Below, piece by piece: positions 7,829 through 16,335 of a DNA stretch of 64,000 nucleotides. A model generated the notes under the pieces. That model was given only the letters and a program-made list of their open reading frames with translations. It had not been told where the DNA came from and made no database searches. Source of the DNA: Streptomyces sannanensis (GTDB lineage: Bacteria; Actinomycetota; Actinomycetes; Streptomycetales; Streptomycetaceae); NCBI RefSeq assembly GCF_039536205.1, contig NZ_BAAAYL010000001.1:6820001-6884000 (forward strand), read 5' to 3'. A program made the translations under genes and the position numbers. Positions within the stretch are counted from its first letter, which is position 1, and each line of letters begins with the position of its first letter.

Positions 7829-9271
7829 ATGCCCACAGCCACCCGACCGCCCCGGGCGTCAGGGCCCCATGCCCCCATGCCCCCACGCCCTCGCACACGA
7901 AAGCCGCTTCCCATGCACTCCGGCCAGCCTGCCACTGCTTCCGCGACCGCTCCGGAAGACACCGCCGCCGAGTCTCCGACCGCCCTGGAGGGCGTGGCAG
8001 CCGATCAGGGGCTGGCGCTCCTGGACGACCTGGTGGGCGAAGTCGCCTTCCTGGACCGATCCGCGTTCCTGCCCGCCTCCTTCCGGCCCGCCGTCAACTG
8101 GCTGCGCCACGTACCGGTCTCCCCGCTGCTCACGGCGCGCCCCACTGTGGCGCGGCAGTCGCCCGGGGCCGGTACGCGGCCACGCATGGCCGTGGCGTTC
8201 GCGCCCGAACACGGTGATCACGCCAGGGTGTGGGCTCGGCAACACCGCCACCAGCTCCTGGCCGCACCAGCCGGGATCACCGAACGCGCCGCGGACAAGA
8301 TCGACTCGCTGGCGCTGCTGGCCGAGGCGGGCGTGGCGGTGCCCGACCACGTCCTCATCCCGGCCACGGGCCGCCGGCCGGCCGCCGCCTACTGGCCGAC
8401 CGGATGGGAGCAGGCGGTGCTCCAGCGGCGGGAGAACAACCTCATCGGCCGTGGCACCGTACTCGTCCCCGTCCCCGGCCTGCTGGCAGAGGCCCTCGAC
8501 CGCTGGGAGGGCCACGAGCTCAAGCTCAGCCGTCTGGTCCCCGGCCCGTCGCTCACGGTCAGCGCATGCGTTGGCGCAGACCGCACGGTGGTCTCCGCCG
8601 TCTCCCATCAACTGGTCGGACTGCCCGACCTCACCCCGGGATGGGGCACCCACTGCGGCAACCAGCTCCTCAGCCCGTCCGATCTGCCCGCACCGCTGTA
8701 TACGAGAGCCCGGGAAGCCACCCGACAGGTCGGCGAGGTGCTGCGCCGCCACGGCTTCAGAGGAGTATTCGGCCTGGACCTGCTCATCAACGGCGAACAG
8801 CCGCTGGTGGTGGAGATCAACCCCCGCTTCCAGACCGTGCTCTCCCTGGTCCAGGCTGCCGAGGCCGCCGTAGGACTGCTGCCCTCCCTGGGGCTGCACA
8901 TTCTTGCCTGCCTGCTGCCCGCCCTGCCGCCCGTCCACCGCTCCGCGCATCCGGTCCCGCCCCTCAGCCAGATCATCGTGCACGCACCCCGATACGGACA
9001 CGTCGGTACCCTTCCTCACCCAGGCCGTTACCGCCTGTTCGAGGACGGCACCCTCGACGGGCCGTCCCCGGACACCACTTTGTCCGGTCTCGCCGCCGAC
9101 ACAGTCCTGCTCTGGCCGCACGCCGACCCGGGCCCGGTGCACGCCGGTGACGAACTGGTGCTGGTACAGGCCCGTGAGCGGCTGTGCCCGCTCACGGCGC
9201 GCCCCGCCCTGGGCCCCCGGGCCCACGCCTGGACCAAGCACATCCGCACACTCCTAGGTGATCCCGCATGA
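7829..9271 (+). CDS. ATP-grasp ligase
   Basis: A 480-residue ATP-grasp enzyme. The central part has KIDSLALLAEAGVAVPDH (ATP-grasp subdomain entry), ELKLSRLVPGPS (ATP-binding strand and loop) and GVFGLDLLINGEQPLVVEIN followed by PRFQ, the Mg-ATP-binding EINPR motif. Such enzymes activate a carboxylate as acyl-phosphate and join it to an amine. The first 50 or so residues are low-complexity, and an internal ATG at 7913 may be the true start; no clear ribosome site precedes 7829. It lies six bases after the PrnB-like gene and overlaps the next gene by ATGA. As inference, it could ligate an amine made by the neighbouring decarboxylases. Confidence 0.8.
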   Translation: MPTATRPPRASGPHAPMPPRPRTRKPLPMHSGQPATASATAPEDTAAESPTALEGVAADQGLALLDDLVGEVAFLDRSAFLPASFRPAVNWLRHVPVSPLLTARPTVARQSPGAGTRPRMAVAFAPEHGDHARVWARQHRHQLLAAPAGITERAADKIDSLALLAEAGVAVPDHVLIPATGRRPAAAYWPTGWEQAVLQRRENNLIGRGTVLVPVPGLLAEALDRWEGHELKLSRLVPGPSLTVSACVGADRTVVSAVSHQLVGLPDLTPGWGTHCGNQLLSPSDLPAPLYTRAREATRQVGEVLRRHGFRGVFGLDLLINGEQPLVVEINPRFQTVLSLVQAAEAAVGLLPSLGLHILACLLPALPPVHRSAHPVPPLSQIIVHAPRYGHVGTLPHPGRYRLFEDGTLDGPSPDTTLSGLAADTVLLWPHADPGPVHAGDELVLVQARERLCPLTARPALGPRAHAWTKHIRTLLGDPA

Positions 9272-10755
9272 CCCCGCACATGTCCGGCAAGCCCGACGAC
9301 GACGCCCCCTACCGCTCCGGTGAACTGGCCCTGCCAGTGGCCCGGATGCGGCAGGCCGGCCACCATGCCGTCGACCTGGTCGTCGAACGGCTGCAAAACG
9401 TCGCCGACGAGCCGCCGCACGCCGCCGCCGGCCCGGCCGAACTCGAAACGCTGCTGCACGAACCCCTGCCCGAGCAGGGCAGCGACCTCATCTCTCTGCT
9501 GGAGCGGCTCGCCCAGGACGTGCTCCCGCTCGGCATCCGCTTCGACCATCCTCGATGCTTCGCGTTCGTGCCCACGACCGGCAACTACCCGGCCGCCCTG
9601 GCCGATCTGCTGTCCGCCGCCTTCCTGAGCGTGCCCGGGGCCTGGTTGGTGGGTTCCGGCCCCACGCGCATCGAATTGACCACCATCGCCTGGCTGCGTG
9701 AACTCCTCGGCCTGCCCGACGGCTGGGGCGGGCTGTTCGTCAGCGGCGGCTCCCTCGCCAACCTCACAGCCCTGGCGGCCGCCCGGGACCACCACCTTGC
9801 CGGTGACCTCGCCGGGGCCCGCCTGTACTGCTCGACCCAAGCCCATCCCTCGATCGCCCGTGCTGCCCACCTGCTGGGCCTCGACCGTGCTCAGCTCACC
9901 GCCCTGGAGCCGGACCGCGCCCAACGGCTCGACCCGCGCGCCCTGACCGCACGCATCGAAGCGGATCGCGTGGCCGGGCTGCGGCCCTTCGCCGTCGTCG
10001 CCACCCTCGGCACCACCAGCACCGGCGCCATCGACCCCCTGGCTGAACTCACCGCCATCTGTCGCCGCCACCGAATGTGGCTGCACATCGACGGCGCCCA
10101 TGGCGCCGCCCTCGCCCTCACCTCCCGAGGCAGCCACCTGCGCGAGGCCCTGGGCCGGGCCGATTCCCTCACCATCGACCCTCACAAATGGCTCTTCCAG
10201 CCCTATGAAGCCGGTTGCGTTCTGGTCCGTGCCCCCGAACTGCTCAAGAACACCTTCGGCATGGCACGCCATCACCTCGACGCCGGCTACCTGCACCCGG
10301 CCCAGGCACAAGGCGACGAGATCAACCTCGACGACTACGGGCCGCAGCAGTCCCGCGGCCTGCGCGCCCTGAAACTGTGGCTGTCGCTGAAGACCTTCGG
10401 TGCCGCCGCGTTCCGCCGCGCCGTCGACCACGGGCTCCGGCTGGCCGACCACGCCGCCGCCCGGATCAACGACCATCCCGAACTCGTCCTGGTGACCGGG
10501 CCCGGTGTCGGCATCCTCACCTTCCGCTACCGGCCCCCCGGCACCGCCACCACCGACCCCCAGGCACTGGACCGTCTGCAGCACACCATCAGTCGTACCG
10601 TCTGTGCCACCGGCCAGGCCATGATCCTCACCACTCGGGTCCAAGGACGCATCGTCCTGCGCATGTGCACCATCAACCCCGCCACCACGCCCACCGACAT
10701 CGACACCGCCCTCGACCTGGTCCTCCAAGCCGGACGCACCCAACTCCCGATGTGA
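9268..10755 (+). CDS. PLP-dependent decarboxylase, second copy
   Basis: A 495-residue group II PLP decarboxylase, clearly a different lineage from the one at 5412-6824. It has an FVPTTGNYPAALADL motif, an SGGSLANL loop, HIDGAHGAA holding the PLP-contacting aspartate, and the PLP lysine K307 in DPHKWLFQ. Its ATG overlaps the ATP-grasp stop (ATGA), which indicates translational coupling. Two unrelated decarboxylases around one ligase suggest two amine building blocks, or decarboxylation before and after ligation. The substrate is unknown. Confidence 0.85.
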   Translation: MTPHMSGKPDDDAPYRSGELALPVARMRQAGHHAVDLVVERLQNVADEPPHAAAGPAELETLLHEPLPEQGSDLISLLERLAQDVLPLGIRFDHPRCFAFVPTTGNYPAALADLLSAAFLSVPGAWLVGSGPTRIELTTIAWLRELLGLPDGWGGLFVSGGSLANLTALAAARDHHLAGDLAGARLYCSTQAHPSIARAAHLLGLDRAQLTALEPDRAQRLDPRALTARIEADRVAGLRPFAVVATLGTTSTGAIDPLAELTAICRRHRMWLHIDGAHGAALALTSRGSHLREALGRADSLTIDPHKWLFQPYEAGCVLVRAPELLKNTFGMARHHLDAGYLHPAQAQGDEINLDDYGPQQSRGLRALKLWLSLKTFGAAAFRRAVDHGLRLADHAAARINDHPELVLVTGPGVGILTFRYRPPGTATTDPQALDRLQHTISRTVCATGQAMILTTRVQGRIVLRMCTINPATTPTDIDTALDLVLQAGRTQLPM

Positions 10756-10769
10756 GCCCCCAAACCCAC

Positions 10770-10952
10770 TCAGCGCAGCAGCGTCAGGCGCCGGCCGCGC
10801 AGCGCCTCCTCCTCAACGCGGCGGTCAACGTCGCCAAGGCGGCCGGACTGGCCGTGACAGCCCGTGGAGCGCAGGTAAGACCGGGACTCGTCCCGGCACC
10901 GCGCAGCGAAGCGGGAACCCACCCGACACCGCAGTCCTCAACGGCCCGGTAG
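10770..10952 (+). pseudogene. TnpB C-terminal remnant
   Basis: The frame reads LNAAVNVAKAAGLAVTARG and a tail with SEAGTHPT, the typical end of IS200/IS605-type TnpB proteins (the zinc-finger/RuvC end with N-A-A-x-N and a Ser/Thr-rich tail). Everything upstream is lost and the frame now lies next to the decarboxylase stop. It is followed at once by the putative transposon end at 10953-10990. Confidence 0.6.
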
Positions 10953-10990
10953 GCGGGAATCGCCCTCGTTCACGCGGGCGAGGATGTCAA
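10953..10990 (+). mobile_element. Right end / omega-RNA 3' hairpin of a TnpB element
   Basis: GGAAT, then an imperfect hairpin (CGCCC at 10961-10965 pairing with GGGCG at 10976-10980), then AGGATGTCAA ending at 10990. This arrangement is characteristic of actinobacterial IS605-type right ends, where the 3' end of the guide RNA scaffold is encoded. Immediately after it begins a serine-recombinase reading frame, so this is the insertion junction. The left end is gone. Confidence 0.5.
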
Positions 10991-11225
10991 CGACGACATG
11001 CTGCACACCGTGCTACGCCGCCGGGAGGACGGCGAATCCGGCGAGCGGAGCCGCCCGACCTGATCATCCCTACCGGTAAAAGAGGGCCAGAACCGGAGCC
11101 TCGCCAGCATCTACCGGGCGCTCGCCGAGCACGAGAAGCGGCAGGCCCCCCGAAGCCGTCGCCCGTGCCCACGCCGGCTTCGCCGCTCTCCAGGCAGGCC
11201 TCTTCCCTCGTCCCGCCGCGTGGAG
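10991..11225 (+). pseudogene. Serine recombinase C-terminal remnant
   Basis: Three successive frames give [16 protein letters not shown], then PDLIIPTGK, then [19 protein letters not shown] and a tail with [13 protein letters not shown]. This matches the C-terminal part of a resolvase/invertase-type serine recombinase (HTH end) with at least two frameshifts. It begins directly at the TnpB-element end, so that element had jumped into the gene. N-terminal parts of what looks like the same family occur at 33240-33662 on the other strand. Confidence 0.55.
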
Positions 11226-11399
11226 GGAGAAGCTCCCGGACCTTGACGAGCTGCGGTCTGCGGCTCGGGGCTGTCATCGATGAGACCTCAGCCCAGGTCG
11301 GCGGGCCAGCTACGGATCCGGGGCCAGAGCCGGTTAGCCCGGCTACTTGAGGCCATCGACCAGGGCCTGGACGTCGAGCATGCTCAGGCCGCGGTGAAA

Positions 11400-11540
11400 G
11401 CCCTGACGACGCGGCGTCGCCGTTTTCGATGAGGTCGCCGAGGGCGATGTCGTCCTCCCCGCCCACGGGGGCGTGCAGCGACACCGGCTCCTGGGCGAGC
11501 CGCAGCACCTCAGTGATTGCTCCGTAATCTCGCTCAGTCC
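11400..11540 (-). pseudogene. Sigma-70 family factor fragment (region 3)
   Basis: The minus strand reads [20 protein letters not shown] and then [14 protein letters not shown], an unmistakable HrdB/HrdA-type region 3 of a principal-type sigma factor. The frame then breaks and region 4 is absent. No upstream regions 1-2 were found. Confidence 0.65.
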
Positions 11541-11620
11541 CGCCCTGCTCGCGATCGGACCAAGTGCACGGTGCCGCCGGCGACAGCCGCCGCCGGGGCA
11601 GTGATGGGATTATCTCAAGC

Positions 11621-12124
11621 ATGGCTGCCGATCCGTATCCGAACGCCGATGGCGTCTTTCTGGACGACCTTCTGCGCGATGCCGCTGAGGAAACAACCCA
11701 GGGGGCCCTGTGGCGGCTGACCGGCACCGGCCGCCAACTCGACGCAAACCTCGTGCGCCTGCCGCCAGCGGGATCCGTTGCAGACCACGTCGAGTCTGAT
11801 CTGGACGTACTGATCACTGGCATGGCAGGACACGGCACACTGCGCCGCGACGACACCGACCATGTCCTCTTTCCCGGCACGGTGCACTTCCTTCCCCGTG
11901 GTACCGCGCGCGGTGTTCAGGCGGGCCCGCAGGGCGTTGTCTATCTGACCGTGCACCGTAGACGTCCGGGCCTGACCATCGCCAGCGCCTCCTTGTCGGC
12001 CGAGGCGGAGGGCGGGGAGCCGCCCTGTCTCCTCAGCCGGGTCTGTCCTGCCTGTGGAGCATTGGTGGAAGTCCGCGCGGCCGCCCACTGTGCCCGGTGC
12101 GGGGAGCAACTGCCCCGTGCCTGA
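11621..12124 (+). CDS. Cupin-like protein with C-terminal zinc ribbon
   Basis: A 167-residue protein starting at ATG 11621. Residues about 10-115 read like a small beta-barrel ([18 protein letters not shown], then [17 protein letters not shown]), the pattern of a cupin. The C-terminus has CPAC at about 144-147 and CARC at about 158-161, a four-cysteine zinc ribbon. Metal-binding histidines in the cupin are sparse, so it may be a ligand-sensing or structural domain. Its neighbours on both sides are decayed, so it is an isolated survivor. Function unknown. Confidence 0.55.
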   Translation: MAADPYPNADGVFLDDLLRDAAEETTQGALWRLTGTGRQLDANLVRLPPAGSVADHVESDLDVLITGMAGHGTLRRDDTDHVLFPGTVHFLPRGTARGVQAGPQGVVYLTVHRRRPGLTIASASLSAEAEGGEPPCLLSRVCPACGALVEVRAAAHCARCGEQLPRA

Positions 12125-12280
12125 AGGCCTCTTGCATAAAATGCAGCCAATGCTGCGTTCAGAAGTCTTCCGCTTTCCGAACGTGATCGTTTGGTTCGGT
12201 CTGAGTGGGCAGCGTGAACTCCGGTGAGCATCGGGACGGATGGGGCGGTTCGTCCGATCGTGTCGTCGTGGAGGTGGCCG

Positions 12281-12411
12281 GTGACGTCGGTTCTCGGTCT
12301 GCTGGAGACCCGGGAGAAGAGGGTCGCGAAGAGTTGATGCGATTGCGGGAGGAGGCCGAGCGGGTGCAGGCCGCGCTGGACGCGGCGAATGACGTGTCCC
12401 TTGCCCCGTAG
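12281..12411 (+). pseudogene. Frameshifted paralog of the coiled-coil IS-associated protein
   Basis: It starts at GTG 12281 behind GAGGTGG and reads VTSVLGLLETREKRVAKS. After a frameshift it continues LMRLREEAERVQAALDAAND and then stops. This matches the first 40 residues of the gene at 44261 (MPSVIAVLEERERLAL and onward), including the ribosome-site context. The remainder is missing. Confidence 0.45.
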
Positions 12412-12460
12412 AGTGTGGCGGCACACTGAAGATCAATAGATCAATAGTGTGGAGGGCATG

Positions 12461-12664
12461 GTGGACAGTCTGCTGGCGATGGTGTTCATGGTGGCCCTTG
12501 CCGTGGTTTACCTGCTGCCGTCGTACATGGCGTTCGCGCGCGGGGCGAAGGACCGATGGCTGATCCTCACCATCAACGTGTTCCTCGGTGCATCGATCAT
12601 TGGGTGGGGTGTGGCCTTCTACATGGCAACCCGTACACCAAAGAAGGCCAGGACATCGGCGTAG
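12461..12664 (+). CDS. Superinfection-immunity-like small membrane protein
   Basis: A 67-residue protein with two membrane helices. It has YLLPSYMAFARGAKDRWLIL and then INVFLGASIIGWGVAFYMA, the pattern of the superinfection immunity protein family, named after phage T4 Imm-type proteins (Y-x-P-x-x-x-A... N-x-x-L-G... x-G-W). GGAGGG at 12451-12456 sits five bases before GTG 12461. ATG 12458 and GTG 12449 are in frame but badly placed relative to it. Members are common in bacterial genomes; a role in blocking phage DNA entry is only inferred from the family name. Confidence 0.75.
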   Translation: MDSLLAMVFMVALAVVYLLPSYMAFARGAKDRWLILTINVFLGASIIGWGVAFYMATRTPKKARTSA

Positions 12665-12681
12665 ACGCTCGAGTGGGCGCG

Positions 12682-12706
12682 CCCCGACGCCCTCATTGCG
12701 TCGGGG
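12682..12706. terminator. Perfect 9-bp hairpin
   Basis: CCCCGACGC (12682-12690) and GCGTCGGGG (12698-12706) are perfect complements around a 7-nt loop, 18 bases after the small membrane protein stop. Confidence 0.6.
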
Positions 12707-12728
12707 TGTCGGCAGGATCCAGCTTGCA

Positions 12729-12763
12729 GGGGCGGGGTGTCCGGATGGCTGACACCCCGCCCC
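12729..12763 (+). terminator. Perfect 13-bp hairpin with T-rich tail
   Basis: GGGGCGGGGTGTC (12729-12741) pairs perfectly with GACACCCCGCCCC (12751-12763), loop 9 nt, followed by TTCTTCT. It is the second of two consecutive hairpins separating the membrane protein from the VOC gene. Confidence 0.75.
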
Positions 12764-12859
12764 TTCTTCTCGTGCAGGCCTCGGACTGTCGGCGTACACA
12801 ACGCGTCGCGCTCCAGCACACCGGCGATCGATTCGGGTTGTCTGCGTACACTGACGGGC

Positions 12860-13237
12860 ATGGCATGCCGCATCAGTGAGTTGGTCATCGACGCCGCCGA
12901 CCCCGACCGGCTCGCCGCATTCTGGAGCAAGGTCCTCGGCTACGCCGAACTCGGTCGGGAGGACGACGGAAGCATCGAGATCAGGCCGCCCGACGCCCGC
13001 TTCGGCTTGCCCACCCTCGTCCTCAGCCCCAGCAGCGAGCCGCGGACCGGGAAGCTCCGACTGCACATCGATGTCAACGCCACCGACCGCGACCAGGGCG
13101 CCGAGCTGAAGCGGCTGCTCGCTCTCGGCGCCAGGCCCGTCGACGTCGGCCAGACCGGCACCGAGAGCTGGCACGTACTGGCCGACCCGGAAGGCAACGA
13201 ATTCTGCCTCCTGCACGCCCGGCTTCAGCCCCTCTGA
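12860..13237 (+). CDS. VOC superfamily (glyoxalase-like) protein
   Basis: A 125-residue protein beginning MACRISELVIDAADPDRLAA. It is a single-domain vicinal-oxygen-chelate fold: beta-alpha-beta-beta-beta units with FWSKVLGYAEL, LRLHIDVNATDRD and a closing WHVLADPEGNEFCLL, whose glutamate is a typical metal ligand. The paired-metal histidine (H in LHIDV) is also present. It could be a dioxygenase, lyase or antibiotic-binding protein; the sequence does not say which. It faces the MFS gene convergently. Confidence 0.8.
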   Translation: MACRISELVIDAADPDRLAAFWSKVLGYAELGREDDGSIEIRPPDARFGLPTLVLSPSSEPRTGKLRLHIDVNATDRDQGAELKRLLALGARPVDVGQTGTESWHVLADPEGNEFCLLHARLQPL

Positions 13238-13405
13238 CCACGTGCGTCCTGGCGCCAAGCCGCTCGGCCGTTCGAGTGTTCGTGGCTTTTAAGGCGGTTC
13301 TGGTGTCGCCTGTTGGGGTGGGTGATGCCGGCCGGATCACCCTGCACCTGGGCCCGGGGGGGTGATGCCCCGGTGAGCGGCGGTGGCCGAGTCGGGCGAC
13401 CGGGC

Positions 13406-14923
13406 TCACGCCGGCGCCCCCGCCGTCTCGTCCGCAGTCGTGCCGTCCTCGTCCTCCGCCTCGAACGCCGTGGGCAGTTGCGGCGCGGGCGGAGTCCGGA
13501 CCAGCAGTGCGACCAGCACGGTCAGTGCGCCCAGCACCGCTCCGACGCCGAACCCCCACCGGATGCCTACGGCCAGCGCGCCGGTGGCGCTTGTGCCACT
13601 GGCCGCTGCTGCGGCGGTGGCCCGTCCCGACATGACGCTGACGACCAGGGCGGTGCCGGCCGCGGCCGCGACCTGCTGCAGCGAGCCGAGGATGGCCGAG
13701 CCGTGCGGGTAGAGGTGCGGCGGCAGTACGGACAGGCCGGAGGTGAAGATCGGGGTGAAGACGAACGCCATGCCGGCGCTCAGGGTCACGTGCAGGGGGA
13801 GCACCAGCCACGGCGAGGTCTGTTCGCCCACGAGGGGGAACAGCGCGAGGCACAACGCGGTCACCACGGCGCCGGGCACGACCAGGCGTGGTGCGCCGAG
13901 CCGGTCGTAGAGCTTGCCGACCTGCGGCCCGAGCAGGCCCATCGTCAGGCCACCGGGGACGAGCAGCAGCCCGGTCTGCAGCGAGGTCAGGCCACACACG
14001 TCCTGCAGGTACATCGGCAGCAGGATGAACGCGCCCATCAGCGCCATGAACGACAGGCACATCAGGCCGAGCGCCACCGAGAAATGAGGGAACGTCAGGG
14101 TGCGTAGGTCCAGCAGCGGCGCGGACGAACGCTGCAGCGAGAGCTGCCGCCACACGAATAGCGCCACCAGCACGGCACCTGCCAGGGTCGTGGCCGGCGG
14201 CGGCACCGGGGCCTGGGCGGCGTCCCCGGCGCCGAGCCCGCTCAGGCCGTAGACCAGGGCGCCGAAGCCCAGTGCTGCCAGGAGGACGGACAGCCAGTCG
14301 ATCGGGCTGATCCGCGGCTCACCGATGTTGACCAGCTTGCGCAATCCGAAGACGGCCATGGCCCCGGCGATCGGCAGCACCGCCAGGAACAGCAGCCGCC
14401 ACGTCCCGAGCTGCAGCAGTACACCCGAGACCGCCGGGCCCAGGGCGGGTGCGACGGAGATGGCGAGGGTGACGTTACCCATGACCCGGCCGCGGTCGTG
14501 CGGAGGCACGAGGGTCATCAGCGTCGTCATGAGCAGCGGCATCATGATGGCGGTGCCGCTGGCCTGGATCACGCGGGCGGCCAGCAGCACGGGGAAGGCG
14601 GGCGCGGCCGCAGCGAGGGCCGTGCCGGTAAGGAACAGCGCCATGGCCAGGCCGAAGGCGGTCCGGGTCGAGACTCGCTGGAGGAACCACCCCGTCACCG
14701 GGATCACGACGGCCATGGTGAGCATGAAGGCCGTGGACAGCCACCCTGCACCCGTCGCGGTGACCTCGAACTCGCGCATGAGCCGCGGGATCGCGTTGAC
14801 CATGATCGTCTCGTTGAGGAGGACGACGAAGGTGGACAGCACGAGAATCCGCAGCACGGCGGTGACATGGGCGGGTGAGAGCGTGGGCGCTGCATGTGGT
14901 TGGTGCATGGTGCCTTCCGTCAT
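13406..14923 (-). CDS. MFS multidrug exporter (DHA2, EmrB/QacA type)
   Basis: A 505-residue transporter with about 14 membrane helices. The start at 14923 (MTEGTMHQ) is chosen because TCCTCC (14931-14936, GGAGGA on the coding strand) precedes it at the right distance. Motif A-like regions and PPHDRGRVMGN, followed by SVAPALGPAVSGVL (motif C of drug/H+ antiporters), are visible. It probably exports a toxic small molecule by proton antiport. No TetR-type regulator is adjacent. A glycosyltransferase gene of the macrolide type is divergent, so the two may act together in detoxification. Confidence 0.85.
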   Translation of the reverse strand: MTEGTMHQPHAAPTLSPAHVTAVLRILVLSTFVVLLNETIMVNAIPRLMREFEVTATGAGWLSTAFMLTMAVVIPVTGWFLQRVSTRTAFGLAMALFLTGTALAAAAPAFPVLLAARVIQASGTAIMMPLLMTTLMTLVPPHDRGRVMGNVTLAISVAPALGPAVSGVLLQLGTWRLLFLAVLPIAGAMAVFGLRKLVNIGEPRISPIDWLSVLLAALGFGALVYGLSGLGAGDAAQAPVPPPATTLAGAVLVALFVWRQLSLQRSSAPLLDLRTLTFPHFSVALGLMCLSFMALMGAFILLPMYLQDVCGLTSLQTGLLLVPGGLTMGLLGPQVGKLYDRLGAPRLVVPGAVVTALCLALFPLVGEQTSPWLVLPLHVTLSAGMAFVFTPIFTSGLSVLPPHLYPHGSAILGSLQQVAAAAGTALVVSVMSGRATAAAAASGTSATGALAVGIRWGFGVGAVLGALTVLVALLVRTPPAPQLPTAFEAEDEDGTTADETAGAPA

Positions 14924-15108
14924 GGGGGTGTCCTCCACAGGTGGTGGGTCACGCTGATAGACCACGGCGGTGTGGAGAACTCATCGGGGTGCCCCGATCC
15001 TTTCGGGGACCACCGGCAACGCTCAAACGACAGCACACATCGAATCGGGGTTGCAGCAGTCAGGCGGGCTGAGGGACCCCGTGGCCGGCGACGGTGGAGA
15101 ATCGCTCC

Positions 15109-16323
15109 ATGCGAATTCTGATCATCACCGCCGGTTCACGGGGAGACGTCGCGCCCTTCACGGGACTGGGGCGGCGTCTGCTGGACGCGGGACATCAGGT
15201 CGCCGTGGCTGCTCACCCGCCCTTCGCCGCACTCGTCGGCGGATGCGGTCTCGACTACCGGCCTGTGCCGGGAGACCCGCAAGGGCTGATCCGGGACTGG
15301 GCCCGGGCGGCGTCGCGGGATGAGGCCCAGGCGCTGACGAGGGCGTACGCGGACGGGCTCGCCGATGGGGTGGCGGAGGCCGTGGCGGGCGGAGTCGACC
15401 TGCTGCTCACGGCCTTCGGCCCGGCACCGCTCAGCCGGACGGCCGGCGAAGCGCTCGGCGTCCCCGTCATCGGCACCTACCTCGTACCGGCGTTCGCCAC
15501 CGGACAGTTCCCGTTGCCCAACGCACGGAGCACCGACGGCCTGGGGCCGGAGGGCAACCTCGCCGCGGGCCGGGATGTGTTGAGGCGCGCAGAAGGGGTC
15601 TTCGCGGGCGCCGTGACCGGGCTGCGTGCCCGCCTCGGGCTGCCCGCCGGCGCGCCCTCGGCACCGGTGGACGTCCGGCCGGTCTTCCACGGCTTCAGCC
15701 CGCTGGTGGTGCCGCGCCCCGAGGACTGGCCGTCCTGGGTCGAAGTGGCGGGCTATTGGTGGCCCGCGCGGCCGGACGGCTGGCAACCCCCGGCCGAACT
15801 GGTCGACTTCCTCCAGGCCGGTCCGCCCCCGGTGTTCATCGGGTTCGGCAGTATGGCGGCGGGGCAAGGAGGACGGCTCAGTGAGCTGGTGGCTGCGGCG
15901 GTGAAGCGGGCAGGTGTGCGTGCGGTGGTGCAGGCGGGGTGGGCCGATTTGAGCGGCTGCGGCGCCGACGTCCTGGCCATCGGCGACGTCCCGCACGACT
16001 GGCTGTTCCCTCGCACGGCCGCCGTCGTCCATCACGCCGGGGCGGGTACCACCGCAGCCGGACTGCGGGCCGGAGTGCCCGCCGTGCCCGTTCCCGTCAT
16101 GGCCGACCAGCCGTTCTGGGCGTCTCGGCTGTACGGGCTGGGAGTTGCCCCGCGGCCTGTGCCGTTCCAGGACCTCACCGCCGAAGCCCTCGGCGACGCG
16201 ATCACGGCCTGCCTGTCCGAGCCTTCCCACCGTCGCCGCGCGGCCGAACTCGCCCGCGGGATCGCCGCAGAGGACGGTACCGCTTCGCTGCTCGTCCACA
16301 TCGGCTCACAGAGCGCCGGGTGA
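15109..16323 (+). CDS. UDP-glycosyltransferase (GT1, MGT/UGT type)
   Basis: A 404-residue GT-B enzyme starting at ATG 15109 behind GGTGGAGA (15093-15100). The N-terminus MRILIITAGSRGDVAPFTGL is the glycine-rich acceptor-domain start of sterol/macrolide glycosyltransferases. The donor site appears as HHAGAGTTAAGLRAGVP with ADQPFWASRL after it, the Asp-Gln pair binding the sugar. It probably glycosylates a hydrophobic metabolite or antibiotic. It is divergent from the DHA2 exporter. Confidence 0.85.
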   Translation: MRILIITAGSRGDVAPFTGLGRRLLDAGHQVAVAAHPPFAALVGGCGLDYRPVPGDPQGLIRDWARAASRDEAQALTRAYADGLADGVAEAVAGGVDLLLTAFGPAPLSRTAGEALGVPVIGTYLVPAFATGQFPLPNARSTDGLGPEGNLAAGRDVLRRAEGVFAGAVTGLRARLGLPAGAPSAPVDVRPVFHGFSPLVVPRPEDWPSWVEVAGYWWPARPDGWQPPAELVDFLQAGPPPVFIGFGSMAAGQGGRLSELVAAAVKRAGVRAVVQAGWADLSGCGADVLAIGDVPHDWLFPRTAAVVHHAGAGTTAAGLRAGVPAVPVPVMADQPFWASRLYGLGVAPRPVPFQDLTAEALGDAITACLSEPSHRRRAAELARGIAAEDGTASLLVHIGSQSAG

Positions 16324-16335
16324 AGCCGCATCGCC

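Noticed and set aside
10987..11880. A 297-codon minus-strand frame
   Set aside because: It joins unrelated pieces; only the short sigma-factor stretch is meaningful, and the frame runs antisense to the cupin and recombinase regions.
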